A DNA stretch of 62,000 nucleotides from Lingula anatina (taxonomy: Eukaryota > Brachiopoda > Lingulata > Lingulida > Lingulidae): assembly GCF_001039355.2 (NCBI RefSeq), contig NW_019775455.1, positions 16,629 to 78,628 on the forward strand, given 5' to 3'. The notes under the pieces were generated by a model. That model ran no database searches and was not told the origin of the DNA. It was given only the letters and a program-made list of their open reading frames with translations. This document shows, one piece after another, positions 15,587 through 30,100 of this stretch (position 1 is the first letter of the stretch; every line of letters begins with the position of its first letter). Made by a program: the position numbers and the translations under genes.

Positions 15587-18500
15587 TGTGATACTCTCAC
15601 TGGAGTTTTCCTAGGATCTGTAGCATTGACCCTTGCTCCTTTCCTTAACTTGTGTGTCACAGATTTATGCAAAAACAGATGACGCAAAACTACACAATTT
15701 GCAGAAATGTTGGTGCTAAACATTTAAAATTGTTACCTTAGGAGCCAGCATGGTTGTAAGTTTATTAACTCCCCAACTTGGCAATTTGCCTGAAATGTAA
15801 AAATTGTATAAATTTTACAATTGGTTCATTCAATAAACTGGCAATGACTGAAGAATTTACTTTTATTCTTAACTTTTTTAATGCTTCCCAAGTAGCAAGT
15901 ATAATCAATATTTAAAAAATGCACCTTAAACATTAATAAATTCAATGGCTTAAAAAAGTACCTTTCAAACACATTGGCAAGTAAAGCGCTCTTCATATTT
16001 ACAAAACCACTCAATTTTATCCCAAACAAGAGAAGCAGTACTCCTGCAGCATATTTTCAGGAAATAATCTTTAAATGCACATTTTTGCATGAGATAAATG
16101 GGTAACTAAACTCAATTGATCGTTCCTGTTATGTGATAGCTTGTGAATAATATGCCAAAGTACACAGACAATTGGACTATAGGGTGCAATAAGCTAAAAT
16201 ATGTTAAATTAAGAAAAAATGAAAAAAAAAAAGAAACATCTTTTATCTAATTAATTTGCAAAGTCTGATAATCATGATCGTCCTATGTTTTGCTGAAGTT
16301 GCATTTTCAGCTGGCTAAATTGAAATGGATTTGTGCTTGAAGTCAAACTTGATATTAGTCTGACAGTATTTATCACATATTGGTCTGCCTAAATTAGTCC
16401 ATAATAAATGTAGCACACATATTTTAGCGTGCTATTCCAACCACACAGCTGTAAGCCATTGTCTAGACAATATCACACTTGTAATGGAAATTCATTAATT
16501 TTTTTAATGGAAAAACAAAATGTAGGTCATCTTTTAGAATTTTGTGGAATGCAACATGTGGATTGAAATCTTTTCAAGCATCCTGTTAAAGCAAATTTGA
16601 ACTTCAGTAATTTTATTTCTTATTCATTGTTTTTTCCCAAACATGCAAAGTGTCTTTATTTTATATTCATATATTTTGTATGGCAAGCCAAAGCTAAAAG
16701 TGCTTTTCAATAGACAGGATCATGTTTCCAAGTACATAAGTGATCAAAATAAACACACGAACCTGACCTTGAACCCAGCTTCGATTAAATAAAACTGCCA
16801 GGGGAGGATTAATTCTTGGGGCTTATTTCAAAAGCACCTTCGTTCAGAGCCCTCTTTTCAACAACTTCACCCAACAATTGAGGCTTTAAAATGGCACAAT
16901 AGTGAAGACGCTTTCAAAATTATCTTCCTCCATTAGTTTTGTCAAATAAATTTCCTTTTCTTGATTCCAAAAGAGCTACAGGGTGTTCATCTCTCTGATG
17001 TCAACCACATACCTTTAGGATCACACTGTGTCACATAGTAAAGTTGGCAACCCTTGGAATTTGATTCCAGCGGGCGCATCACATAGCCCGTGAGATAGGA
17101 CATGCCACGAAGGAAGCCCTTCTTGATTGGAACTAACTAAAATAAACAAAATAATAATAAAAAAAAGCTTTGTACATGTTGTATCAGGTATGCACGTGCC
17201 TGTGTACAAAGCTGTGTGTGTACATGTATGTGTGAGAATGTGTGCATGTGAAACAAATGCTGTTGTATGACCTATAATTATTATTATCAGTCATTACGCT
17301 AAAAAAAAAATTTTATCAGAAAACTGATACGTACATCAGCCGACAAGTGATAAATGGATAGATTAGAATTGTCAAGTGAGCATTCATTATTTGGTATTGT
17401 TAATTATTAAAACAATACTAGTAAATGAACTTAGCAGTTCTGTTTCCCACCTCATGGTTAACTGAATGATTGAGAATCAAATATTCCTTTTCTGTTGCTA
17501 GCCATGACCTTTGAGTGACAAAGTCTCTGTTTCTTATAGGCCCTGGACATTTAACTGCAAATAAAACAAATACCATCACATTATGTCACATACATATAAT
17601 ACATAACAGTGCACATACACTGTATCAAAAAACCCTACTCTAATCCCTTTGCTTACATTCATCAATAATAACAGAAGCGTGGGTTTCTGACCTTTCTGTA
17701 TGCACAAAGGAAATGTTTGATTTGAACAGCTGTAAGAGAACTAGTCAACTCAGGTGAATACTCAGGTATATGGCTTATTCAGCTGTACACCTGGATCAGC
17801 TGTTAACTTCTGCTATGTCAAGATTGTAACTTAATACATCAACAGTTTCCAATGAAATTCACTGCAAGAGAGTCATTTATTCATTATTTTGTCTCAATCA
17901 GAACCTGGGCATATCAAAATACTCATCTGTGGGGGAAAACATGTAATCCTTCCTTATTGGACAATCGATTCAAACTGGAAATTATAACTCTTTTCCCCCT
18001 GCTGAGGGAGGAATAGTTCTGCCTCTTAGCAGAGATTCACATTATCTACATTGAGATCATTTTGTCAGAAAGACCATCTTTTCTGCAGGTTCTTGAAGAA
18101 GAGGGATAAAAATATTTGCATACGTTTTAGATAATACCCTCAGCAAAAATTACTCCTTGAAGCCTTTTTATCAAGTAGAGTGCTAAGACATTCTTAGTCA
18201 ATTCTTTTTTTATGTAAAAGTCATCTGATTAGTCAAACTAGAAATGTAAGATATTTCATAATGACAAAATTCTCGACGAACTTCAGATTAAGTGCAAATT
18301 TTTTATCCACTCGGTGCCCCCCAAATCATCGATTCTCTCCTGTTTCTAGCTGGTTTAATCAAGTGGGAAATTGTTACAGAAAAGAAAAATGCAATTTAAC
18401 GAGGAAGATTCGCCCTGCTTAATTGATTTCCTCTCTGCTATGACACTGATTAAGCTCAAGCTTTGGAATAATTGATGGGTTTTCCTTGTTCTCTGTGACG

Positions 18501-21500
18501 TGAATAACACTTGTCTAGGACTTGGTCAATTGCCTTTAATTTCACCTGTCTGTTGGTAAAACCAAGTTAGCCTACATTAAAATATGCCTTTTGTGAAGCA
18601 ACTTTGAAGAGATAAGACATGTACTTGTTGTAATATAACTGACATCTAAGAAATTGACAGCCATATTCAGTCACTCACAATCCACATCAAATTTTTTACC
18701 CTAACAATTACTTGTTCTTGAGACCTGAAGCCCTTATGCAATTATTCAATTTCATGAATTCAACACATTTTAAATATGAAAATATGATAAGAGTGTTACC
18801 AAACTGGTAAACAAAACTGAATATTGGACAATTACTTGAACTGAATACACCAATTGATTTTAGATTAAGAATGAATTCCCTGTGCGAGTCAAGACATTTT
18901 TTCTCAGAGCCGAACTTGAAAATTGGATTGCTATCTAGAGAAGCAATCAAACCCTTTGGTCATTTCCATGAAAAAAAAACATCACAAGGAGAGATGAAAT
19001 GAACCCAAGAAAAAATACTTTCATCTCCCTACCAAAAGCATCATTGACCTAGTCACTTTTTAAATGACTGTCTGCATGATATCTGAATTATCTCTAACTG
19101 TAGATCCATTATAAATTAATGGGAAATGCACTTCATTTCAAAATTTTAAGTTCTTTAGAGGGATATCATAGTTCAGTTGAATAATAAATCAAAACTCAAT
19201 AAATAATTTTATATCTCAATATTCCTATTTTACATTTTACAAGATTTGGCTGTTCAAAAAAAAATCAATAAGTTCAAATATAACCACTGATTTAAAAAAT
19301 TTAATGCATGAGAGGAAATAAATAACATTTTATCATTCAATAGTAAGTCTACCAAAAGTGCACCACAATGAAATGTACACTGCAAGTAATAAAATACAAA
19401 CCAAAATTTAAAAAATACAAGGTGAAAAAATGGGAGATATATCACTTAAAACAATAGCAATAAAACATGCTCACTGGAGTGTAAGAAGACTGCCCCTCTT
19501 TTTTTGTTCTTAGGGCCCATAATTTATGAGCTATGGTCACTTTCAATCTATCAGACTCCAGATCTTGACAGTTACAAATGATTGATTGTTATGGGCGTGG
19601 CACTTGCCAAGTGTGGCACTTGTCAAGCAAAGACAAGTGTGAAGACCCAAAAAGTTCAGTCAACTTGGACGATCCGCAACTTACAACACAACAGACATAC
19701 AGTAAATGCACAAGTTTTAGTTGGACATAAAAAAATCAATTTCACCATTTGTCATCATTTGTCTTCTCTCTGTATTTATCAAAATATTTTATAACTGAAA
19801 GTTATTGATATCAAACATGAATAAATAATATAAATAAATAATATAAAATAAATGTACATGAAACAGTACTAAATTTCTGGACCATATGTTTTTAATAATG
19901 CTATTTAAAAACATATCATACACTCACTTGCATAATACCCAATATCATTGTTTGGATTTAAACAGCAAACCTCAAAGCCCTCTATCATATTTGTGTCCCA
20001 TACTCTCCTATATGATGGGTCATGAAGAACATCATACATTACATCTGCTGGGATATCTTTAAATGTGCTAAAAACCTGAAAAAAGAAAAGAAATGAAAAT
20101 TTAATACAGTACTTTAAAATTGCGCTGACTCAATTTAAGATTACCTATATATGCAAGTCCTGCAAAACTACATGATACTTGTAGTGAATTGTGTTTTTCT
20201 GGTTTTATTAGAAGAGTAAAACCTTCAGTTTTACATTTCATTAGGCAGTGAGGACAAGAAAGCAATCATAAAAACCATAAACGGCTTTATTAAAGAAAGC
20301 AATTCATTTGGCATCCATGGGGATACTTAATACTGGCAAGAAATACATCAAAGCTTTGAGGAATCCCCATATAGATCTTCTATTATGAAGTATTAATGCA
20401 GTCTGCAAAGTTAACTAGTGTCAGTATTAATTGATCTGGATCAGTGAAATTTCTGAAAAACGGTCATGTAGTTACTGGCCCGACTGGGACAGTGGATTTT
20501 TTCAGCTGTAACATCTACTCCAATATGTTTTATAAATGTTCATGCTAAATGTCAGTTCTTGTTGAATCCCATGATTCTTATTTTCAATTTTTTCTTATTT
20601 TTAACAAGAAGTCGGTTTAATGTCAATGTGTTAATCTGAGTAATTTTCTTTTTAATTGGACTTGGACCAGCAAATTTTGGTTTGGACCAGTAGATTCTCA
20701 GACCCTGGTGACCAGGATGGCCTGCAAGTCGAAAAGTTTTTGGCACAGACTGTTAATGATGCCTGTATTGTTTTTAACGCTGGGAAATGCAGTGTAAAGT
20801 ATAATACACTACTGCTTATTGGCAGTCCTGTTATGCTGCAATGAGTGAATTTGGACAAATAGATATGACTATCAATTATTCATAGGGCACAAATATTCAT
20901 GCAGCTGAATGTTCAGTATACTAAGCAATCAATCTTACGTTAAATGTGACAGATCTAACTAGGTACTATTTTCCATAACCTTTTCAATTTCTATAGCTTT
21001 ATTTTCATGTCACATAAAAGTTACATTGTTTACTGACAGAATTATACATTCTCCTTTAAAATCACTAATAGTATAAATCGATCTCTATACACCCAGGGTC
21101 CATAACCACAGTCTTTTAGTTTGCAAATCAGATTCCCATTATTAAAGATTTAAGACCTAAAGTGCTCCCTCTTTATTCCACTTGCCAAGTGTTAGTGTTA
21201 AATTAGTACAGCACAGTCAGACTAAGCCTAACAAAATGACAAATGTGACATCCCCTACAACAGTTTCCCATAAAAATGTCCTCAGCAGCACAGGAAATAT
21301 TGATCACTGATAATCAGAAGTAGCAGCTGATATTGAAGTAGAAGACAGGCGGATGAATGAGGTCTGATAAAATGAATGATCATCCTGCATCTCATTATGA
21401 AGTACTAGTAAGGATATATTTGACTATTTTTTACAAATGTGAAGCCAACAACTAGTGGTTTATTTATCTAGTATATGTAGCCAGTGAAACAGTCTTCTTT

Positions 21501-23171
21501 TTTAACGATCTGATTCCAAAACCAACATCTGATGATTTGAGAGAAAAGCATTTTTGCCACTAAGGATATTCTTTTGAATAAAAATTTTGCAATTTAAACT
21601 TTTCTGGCTCTCTCAGTCATTTAGAATTTAATTATTATATGAAAAATGGAATAACACATGGAATCCAAGTGTGGAGGTGAGTTTATTCTACAATATTCCT
21701 ATAACACTTCTGTGAGGGATAACCAAGAGATATCTCTATGTACTTTTATCTATATATGTATTAAGATATTTCTTAATGTTTTAAAAACCTATGGGGCAAA
21801 GGTAAAAGTATTCTGTTGAGGAAACTGATTTGCTTAATCCATGTACATTCAAGATATATGTCCCTATTGTTTAAGTAGTACTATAATCCTGGTGAAAATA
21901 TTAAATTCCCACTCATTCTCCATGGGTAAACACTACTTATTGCAAGTCAAATAAATTTGATTGTCAAATCAAGCGGTCAGATAGATTACACTTATCAAGT
22001 GTTTAAACAATTAAAATTAGAAATGTGTAATAAATTCAGAGGACTGCCCCCTCCCCTCAAAAAAAATGGTATCATTTTGCTTTTGAAAAAAAAGATTGAA
22101 TGCCATATATCTAATGTACATAATAAGTTTTAATGTAAACAGTCCTGTGAGATAAAGAGGAACACACATCAAAATAGAACAGATTAAATATTAACTTAAA
22201 TACTGATTGAAAAGAATTGTAGTAATGTAGAGCGATCAAGATACCACGCCTTTTATTTAAAATCATGCCCTATGTCCAAAGAGTTTTGCTTTTTAACAAA
22301 TAAGACACTGAGAGTACTAATAACTTAAGTCAATTGTTTATGAAGATGAAGAAAAGGAGAAGTGCATTATGGAAGGAAAAGTCGGAGATAAGTCTCTATC
22401 ACTACTTTTAACATTTTCCCTCATTATCAAAAAGTGTGCTCTTGTCAGAGAGGAATCATTACAATAATTCAAAATATATATTTTTTTCAAACTATGTGTT
22501 ACAAATGCATGGATGCTAGGATATATGGTTGATCCAAGAAGATAGAACTATACTGTTATATGTAGCCATCTGTAATTGTCACAATAAGAAACCTATCTTT
22601 AATTGTTGTTTATGTATTAATATTACCTTGATAAATATATTTTGGGTCATTGTAAAAATGTACTTGTACCAAAATTAAAATAAAATTATAAAAATATACA
22701 TTTTTGCCAAGCAAGAATCTTTGGCTCTTTCAATAGTATATGTAATAAATTCAACTCCATGTCGCGAGCGGGTTATTTTCACTTTACTAACAGTTATACA
22801 TTCTCTAACACTACTTCTGTAACAGCTAGAGCATAGACATCTGTAAACAAGAGCGTTTGGTGACAAGCAAAATCTTGCCTTGACAACGACAGCACCTAAG
22901 AAACAGAGGACCGTTTAAAATGAGAATTTACTTCAAAATGTTTGTATTGAATGTATAACAACTTCGTGCAAGGGTCATACAATTACACAAGAGCGTCTCC
23001 AGAGCGCCCACTCACCTTGATCATCTTGAAACTCGTGACGTCTGTAGATTTAGTCCACACGACAATTCCGTTTTTGTTATAATCCTGTCTCCAACCATCG
23101 TGGTTTTCACAAATTTCTTTTAGTTTCTCAAAGTCTGAGTCCATTGCGACTCTCACCTCTCCCACCTGCAT
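13404..23171 (-). CDS. STARD10: START domain lipid-transfer protein STARD10
   Basis: START-domain phospholipid carrier of the PCTP/STARD2-STARD10 group, binding phosphatidylcholine and phosphatidylethanolamine. Six core coding exons on minus: 23016..23171, 19928..20075, 17451..17554, 17013..17136, 15737..15789 and 13404..13622. They join in phase to 804 nt, 267 residues (human 291). The START fold shows as residues 1-52 (from [20 protein letters not shown]), then [58 protein letters not shown], and [18 protein letters not shown]. The C-terminal exon has [12 protein letters not shown] and an acidic tail ending DFHDEDV. All introns are GT-AG. Exons 3-6 lie in the inverted repeat and recur on the right; exons 1-2 are single copy. 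A possible extra exon lies at 14417..14530. STARD10 is divergent from PGM2. Confidence 0.95.
14417..14530 (-). other. Candidate cassette exon of STARD10 (left)
   Basis: A 114 nt open block (38 codons) with an AG acceptor upstream and a GTTAGT donor downstream on the minus strand. It has phase 0 at both ends, so it could be spliced between the exon ending MLAPK and the last exon without a frameshift. The right arm keeps the same frame and splice dinucleotides at 35386..35499. Vertebrate STARD10 joins the flanking exons directly, so it is not needed for the core protein. Confidence 0.3.
15270..15478. mobile_element. Palindromic MITE copy D (left)
   Basis: About 210 bp with inverted ends built on CCCATTCCCAGAG and TAGATCGATCTA-like blocks. 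The interior has CTGTCAGC/GCTGACAG-type arms and a central GTTAATTACCCCC. It is the same family as 26092..26303 and others. It lies in the STARD10 intron before the last exon and is shared by both arms (34440..34648), so it predates their divergence. Confidence 0.8.
15548..15584. repeat. TG dinucleotide microsatellite
   Basis: A TG run of about 37 bases in a STARD10 intron; the right-arm copy at about 34338..34370 is shorter. Confidence 0.9.
18153..19927. other. STARD10 intron 2, single-copy part
   Basis: AT-rich intron sequence beyond the inverted repeat edge. I see no recognisable gene, RNA or transposon. Open frames here are short and have no family resemblance. Confidence 0.5.
20076..23015. 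other. STARD10 intron 1
   Basis: A 2.9 kb AT-rich intron. The intron ends in a proper acceptor before exon 2 and starts with GTGAGT after exon 1. No nested gene or transposon is recognised. Confidence 0.6.
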
Positions 23172-23812
23172 AGTTCTGTGTTAAGTTAGTATCCTGTTAC
23201 TCGCTTCAAAGTTCGACCTGTCACGTTGTGTAGCATCTCTTTGAACCGGAAGTTACGCGTGTATAACGTACTCAAAGATGACAGTTGCAAAAGCATAACA
23301 ACAACGGTAGTTGCGTTCGAAGCATTCGTTAGTTAAGTGAAGCAGTAACATTTTATCTCAATTCTAATATCTGTCACTATGAAAACAATTGATTTATTTA
23401 AAGAGCTTGCATTTTACTTATTAAATCATTCGTCTAATTTCGTCATGCAACCGTTAGCAGGTACTTTCTAAACATCATATCCATACGCATTGTTTATTCT
23501 ATGTTTTCAGTAAATAATGACGGGTTAAACTTTATAAAAGATATAATTAAAACCAAAAATTCACTATTTCCAAGAGAAAAATGACAAACACTATAATGTT
23601 GACCCTTCCTTTAGACGTATTGTTATTTACTCGCGGATGGATTTCGCATAAAGGTTGTTAGGCTCGCTAGCCGGTGTCATCTAGCTGTGTGTTTCGTGTG
23701 GTTGTGGTGAAGAAGATAAGAACAAGTCATCAAACGAAGTATAGGTGTGACACATTTATTCTTGTTCACACATTTCTTATTGCAAAGCAAAAAACGAACG
23801 GGCTTTTGCAAG
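23172..23812. promoter_or_regulatory. Divergent STARD10/PGM2 promoter region
   Basis: About 640 bp between the STARD10 start codon (minus) and the PGM2 start codon (plus), containing both 5' UTRs. It is somewhat richer in CG dinucleotides than the introns around it, as expected of an unmethylated promoter. No TATA box can be assigned with confidence. Confidence 0.5.
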
Positions 23813-26800
23813 ATGTCATTCAGTACTGGGGATTCCGTGCTTGATTCAACATTGACCGACTGGCTGCGATGGGACCAGGTATACATTAATTATTAATTTT
23901 TTGTAAATTGTCTGTTCTCTGCATCTAAGTCTTACTCCTATAACATGCACGGTTTAGGGAGAGATATCTGCTTAGGTACCAAAAAAGTCAATAAATTAGA
24001 AAAAGATTCGCTTTTCCAGGTTGTTGAACAGTGGTAATGAACGGAATGAAGCTTATGNTCAAGGCCTGTTTGAGTGCAGGATAATCTCCTTTTTCTGCCT
24101 CTGTCAGGGAATCATAGGTCATAAATGCCCGCCCTGATAGATATAGAGGTAAAACAACATGTCTGGGCTGTACATTGTCCGCTGGGGGCTCTGAGAAACA
24201 CAACTCAAATTTCTTGAACCAGAGTTCAAAATTTTCCGTGTTTTCCCCTGAGAACTCCGGTAACTTTGGTCTGGCGACTCCAACAGATGCCATTTTGATA
24301 CGGTCCCTTAGCTTTGCCCCTGTTTGGGCGCCAATTTTGTAGCGGTGCACTTCCTCAGCAATCCAGTACAACAACGCTGTGCTTTCTTTTTCATAAATTT
24401 AATAGGTTAACGATATATAAGCTACTAAGCAGTGCACAAGCTGCGCAGCGTCTGCTACGCCGCCATGTTTCTTTTCCCCCTGACGTTACCCCGGTTTATG
24501 CACACCGGCACTATATTTACCCCGTTACACTTAGTTCTACATGTAAATACGATGCACAAAGGTTTTATGTTTTTAATTTTAATAAATTGTCTTGGATAAG
24601 CTGCTTCCATATTAATGCTAAAAATTTAATGCCCGTATTTCGTGACTGGCTGTAGTCATATTTTGAAATGCTAGAAATTTTGGATATCCAAACGTTTACC
24701 CTTAACTTTTGCAGAACCCTGAATCCAAGTCTTTCATTGAGAAACTGATAGAAAGTAATAATGTGGATGAACTGCGTAATAGATTGCTGAAGAGAATGGA
24801 ATTTGGAACTGCAGGTAAACTTTATTTTCTTAACTTAAAAGATTATTATTATGTATTTTATTTAGTTATTTATTTTTATTTACATATTTTTAAATTTATT
24901 TTAAGTGATAACAGCTGTAATTAAATTCTCTTTAAAGGCAAAAAAGGACAAGTTACATTGTTTAACATCTCTTTAAGAAGTTATTTTAGTTATTTACTTT
25001 ATTTGTAATTGGCTTTTTTATTTATTAATTTTTTTATTTATCAAGGAAAGTGCATTTGGGATGCATGGGAGTATGAACATTTCAAGATTTTGCAGAGAGA
25101 GTCATTTTATAAGAACATTATTTTGTCATCTTTAGTTATGACTACTTACACATAAGACTTTCTCATACCATGTACTGTATTTAAACCCAATGTTTCCAAT
25201 GTCAGGTTTGCGTGCAAAGATGGGAGCTGGTAACTCTATGATGAATGACTTGACAATCATACAGACATCACAGGTAAGATGTACTAAGATTGCTGCAATC
25301 TTTGTCTTCCAAAGTAAAGGCCTGCAGAAAACTCCATCCCTAACAAAATGTTAATAAAATTGAAATCTATAGAAAATTAATAATAAAATTAAATTTAAGC
25401 TGAAATTACCACTCTCAAACAATTGTCCATTTTAGTTGGCATGGTTTAAAATTTCAGATTATGTAGTGCATATTTTTAGATAATAATGTTTCACAATTTA
25501 ATTTTTAATCCTCATTTGTTCACAGTGCTAAGATTTATGTGGAGTTTAGTTTTTAGGAACTTATTACTATTATTATATGTCTGTAATGTTTCAGATGTTC
25601 TTTGTAAATGTGCATCTGAAAGAAATGCTTATTTTTAACAACAAAATAGGCATCTTATATTTCTTTATTATGATAGGAAAATATTCTTATTTTAGGGATT
25701 GGCAATGTATTTGGTCAGCTCTTCTCCCCATGTAATAGAAAAAGGAGTGATGATTGGGTTTGATGCCAGACACAATAGCCAAAGGTTTGTAACAAATACT
25801 GTTGCATGAGCATGAATTTTGAAGCTTATCTATTGGTCAAGAAGCAGTGATGCAAAGTCCATTTTTCAGTGAGTTGACCTCCTAGTCTGTCATCTTGGAT
25901 CTCCATGGCCACTGCAAATGCTAAATATGTCACCAAGAAGTTCTCGGTGTGTCTCAGTTATTTTCACTTATCTTAAAAATTCATGGTTGTGTAGCAAAGC
26001 AGTTATAGACTTTGTGTTTCAGTCATCTCATGTCTAGGTTCAACCCAAAGCCAGCCAAGAGATAGTGATCAGTTTTAGACTGCAACTAAGACCCCATTTC
26101 CAGAGATTAGATCGATCTACTTTAGATCGACCTAACTCTCTGGGGGTTCACGCTAAATTGCAGTCAGCTGAGCTGGCACCATAGTTAATTACCCCTTTAC
26201 AGCTTTTAGTAGGCGGGACAAACGCTTAAGCCGGCCAAGCTGACAGTAATCTAGTGAGACTCCCCACAGGGATAGATCGATCTAAAAATCTATGGAAATG
26301 GGGTGTATATTGTTTCATTAAAGAAAGGCATTATTTCACTTGTTTACCAATTAAATCAGAAGTAAACCTTTCAACAAAATTCCCTAGCACCAGATTATGG
26401 TTTGTATTGTTGAGATTATATTGGCAGTTACAGTATCAGTATATTAGTTTATAATATCAATGCTCACATATTTTCTAGTATACCACTGAAATGAAGCTAG
26501 ACAGGAATTTCAATAGTAGCGAGTAATATCTGTATAAAGTCTTGTCTTACTAACAGTCTTGTCCGAGTTACCTTCTGGAAAGACTTCTTTCATATACTGT
26601 ATAAGCTATAGTTCAATTTATAACGAAAATTGCATAGCTACACTGGAAAAGTTCCAGTATTAAGAAAGTCTACCAACTACATGTATTAAGTGAGGTAACA
26701 GAAACAGTTGTGTGTTTGATGTAATAGCAGTATTTTCTGCAATTTCAGCTCTCTGGGCAAATTGATTAATGACATGATTAATCTTTTTTCCATTGCTTTA

Positions 26801-27078
26801 TTTAGGTTTGCACAGCTGGCTGCCATTGCTTTCCTCCAGAAGAACATCCCTGTTTACCTGTTTTCACAGATATGCCCAACCCCTTTTGTTGTAAGTTAAA
26901 GCAACTTTTAAGATACTTTTTAGTAGGCACTTCTTTGGTTATCAGACTAAGAGTACATTTGCAAAATAAGTTGGAAATATAAAATAAACCTACCTGGGTA
27001 GGAATAATAGTGTTTTTTCATACTTGTAAAAATGTTTCTAGTAATAAGCAGAAATGCTATTTATCCTTTGGACAATTT

Positions 27079-27154
<76 letters not shown>

Positions 27155-30100
27155 TAATGCCTACAGCCATATGCCACCGTGAAGCTAGGGTGTGTGTGTG
27201 GTATTATGGTCACCGCATCCCATAACCCTAAGGAGGATAATGGATATAAGGTAAACAATTACAGTTTTTCTGGGGTGATATCAGTCTGTATTTTGTTCTA
27301 GTCAGATATTGTGAAAATCTCCTGTGGTGTTCATCCGAGGTGAATAACATTAGCATTTGAAGAGTAGAAAAATTATTTTACTTTTTTATTTAGTCCTTTA
27401 GAATATGTTGGATTCCAGTTCATGCCATTAGTATCTTTTTTTTTCCTTTTTAATGTCATACCGTATATTTGATACATACAACTCAAGTGAATAAAATAAT
27501 AAATGATATTTGTGTTTTTTGTGTTATTACAGGTTTACTGGGAAAATGGCGCTCAGGTAAGTACATTTGCCATTTTAGGTTAGCGGTTAAAATTTCACAT
27601 CTCTGCCAAGGATATTTTTATAATAGTCCATGAAACCTAAATATCTGTATGTTGTTACAAGAAATGTAATTTCTGTGGCTATGTTCACCTCAGTTTAACT
27701 TGAGGTTCCTGTTTCAGATTATATCTCCACACGACAAAGGGATTTCCAAGAGTATCACTGAGAACCAAGAACCTTGGCCTGAAGCCTGGAAAACGGACAG
27801 TCTGGATAGTAACCCACTTCTTAAGCAACCTTTTGAAGAAATCAAATCCTCCTATTTCCAGGAACTGCAAAAAATCTGCTTTTTCAAGTGAGCTCTTTAT
27901 TGATTTGTTAATTTATTTATTAATTTTTCACTTATTTCTTTTTCCCTTTGTACTTTGCAGTACTGATTTGTTCTGTTGTTTAATTGGTTTTATAGGTTTT
28001 ATTGTATGTGATATTAAAATTTCAACAGTCTTAAAGGTTTTAACAAGTACATGGACATATTGTTTGAATCAACTTGCAGAGAACTGAACCCATCTTCCCC
28101 ACTGAAGTTCACCTACACAGCCATGCATGGTGTGGGTTATCAGTTTGCTGTGAGTGCATTTGAGGCATTTCATTTCAAGCCCTTCACTCCAGTTTTGGAA
28201 CAGGTAAGAAGAAAAAACAATGAGTGCATTTTAGTTAAGTAATCTATGGCCTTCCTAGACTTTGCCAACTGAGGGTTAAGGATACAGTGTAAAAGGACAC
28301 CCATATTAATTTTAATGGATATTTTGATTGATGATTATAAAGACTTGTGTAGAATCACACTTGGGCCCTTTCAAATAATCAGTTGTGATAATTTCATTCC
28401 CAGTTTTATAAACAACCCATTAGTCCTTTATAGATAAGCAAGGTGCACTAGTTTACTCAAATGATTAACATGCATACTTTCTCTTGAAAGATAGTTCCTG
28501 ACCCAGAGTTCCCTACAGTGAAGTTCCCAAATCCTGAAGAAGGGAAGAGTGCACTGGTGAGCTTAAGGACACATTCCCATGGACACCATCGGTCTACGTA
28601 GATCAGTCCAACTCTCTGGGGACTCTCGCTGAATGCAATAAGTTTTTAACAGATTAACACGCCTCCTCCTGATGTCAAGTAGAATACAGAAAAGCTGCTG
28701 ATTATGCTAGAATGTTGGAAACAAGAGGGGGAATGTCATTTAGTCAAGTTGATTGCACTCAGCAAGAGTCCACGCAGAGTTGGGTCAATCTACTTAAATC
28801 AGTGCAGGATCTATGGGAATGGGATCTTAGACACCTGAGCTTCAGAGGTTACTAGATAATAATCTTCATTATCAGTTGGTCTCTGCAGTTATTTCCACTA
28901 ATAGCAGTGGCATGTTGATAATAGAGTTTAGACTAGGTTCTGACAGATTTAAATCGATCCATCTGAATCAACCTTACTCCCTGGGGTTCATGCTAAATTG
29001 CTGTCAGCTTCCGGGAGCCAAGCGCGCAAGAAAGTTAATTGCCCCCTTACAGCTTTTAGTAGGTGGAACAGACATTTAAGCTGACAGCAATCTAGTGAGA
29101 CTCCCCAGGGGGATAGATCGGTCTAAATATCTGTGGGAATGGTCTCTTAGTTTGCAACAATCTTGGAAATTCAGGGTGTAGGTAGGTCTTGCTTTGATGA
29201 AAGATTTTTTTATTAATGACAAATAAACCACTGAATAGGTCATTAAATACATTTCTAGCTCCCTTCACTATGTACAGTATACACTCTCAATGTAATAAGT
29301 GTCAAATTTCTCTTAAAAACTTAGAGATAATAAAAAATTTAATGTGAAATTAAGCTAATTCAACAGTTCACAGAAATCATGTTCTTCACATTTGGGGCAG
29401 ATCAGACACTATATGAGATATTTCTCGTGGTGATTTTTATTTGATAGGTAACATGGTATTTATCTATGTTGATCAGGATTATGCCATGAAGACAGCTGAT
29501 GAAAACCACAGTATGGTGATACTAGCCAATGACCCTGATGCTGACCGCTTGGCAGTGGCTGAAAAGCAACCAAGGTATCATGATAATAGTCATCAAAATT
29601 TATATTTTAAAGGCTTTTTCTATGTTGTTTATAAGTGATATGAAACAGTTATGTAGTTTTAAAATGGTGCTGAATGATTTTGGAAAGGATTGATTATATG
29701 TATATTGTGACATTTTAATGAAATATATATTTATCCTATTTACAAATTTGGGGGCCAAGGTTTTGAGGTGATTTTTTATAAGGCATTGAAAAAAATATAA
29801 TTTCAACATGTCAGTTATTGCAGGAATTTTACCCAGGGATGAGGTTTTTTTCTACTATAAGCAGATTTCTGAGTTTTTGGGAGCAAAAAAAAAAAATAGC
29901 CTAGCCATCCCTGTGGACCCCAGGCTACTTTTACTAAATGGCAGTCTCATACCTGTTTACCTGAAAGTGTTTGGTATAGGACAACAGTGCTTTTTTATAT
30001 GTTTTAGTGGAGAGTGGCATGTGTTTACTGGCAATGAACTGGGGGCATTGTTTGGATGGTGGCTGTGGTTTACCTTTAAGAAGGCAAATCCAACAGAAAC

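Noticed and set aside
28876-29079. A 67-codon frame in PGM2 intron 10
   Set aside because: It overlaps palindromic MITE copy C and has no protein resemblance.
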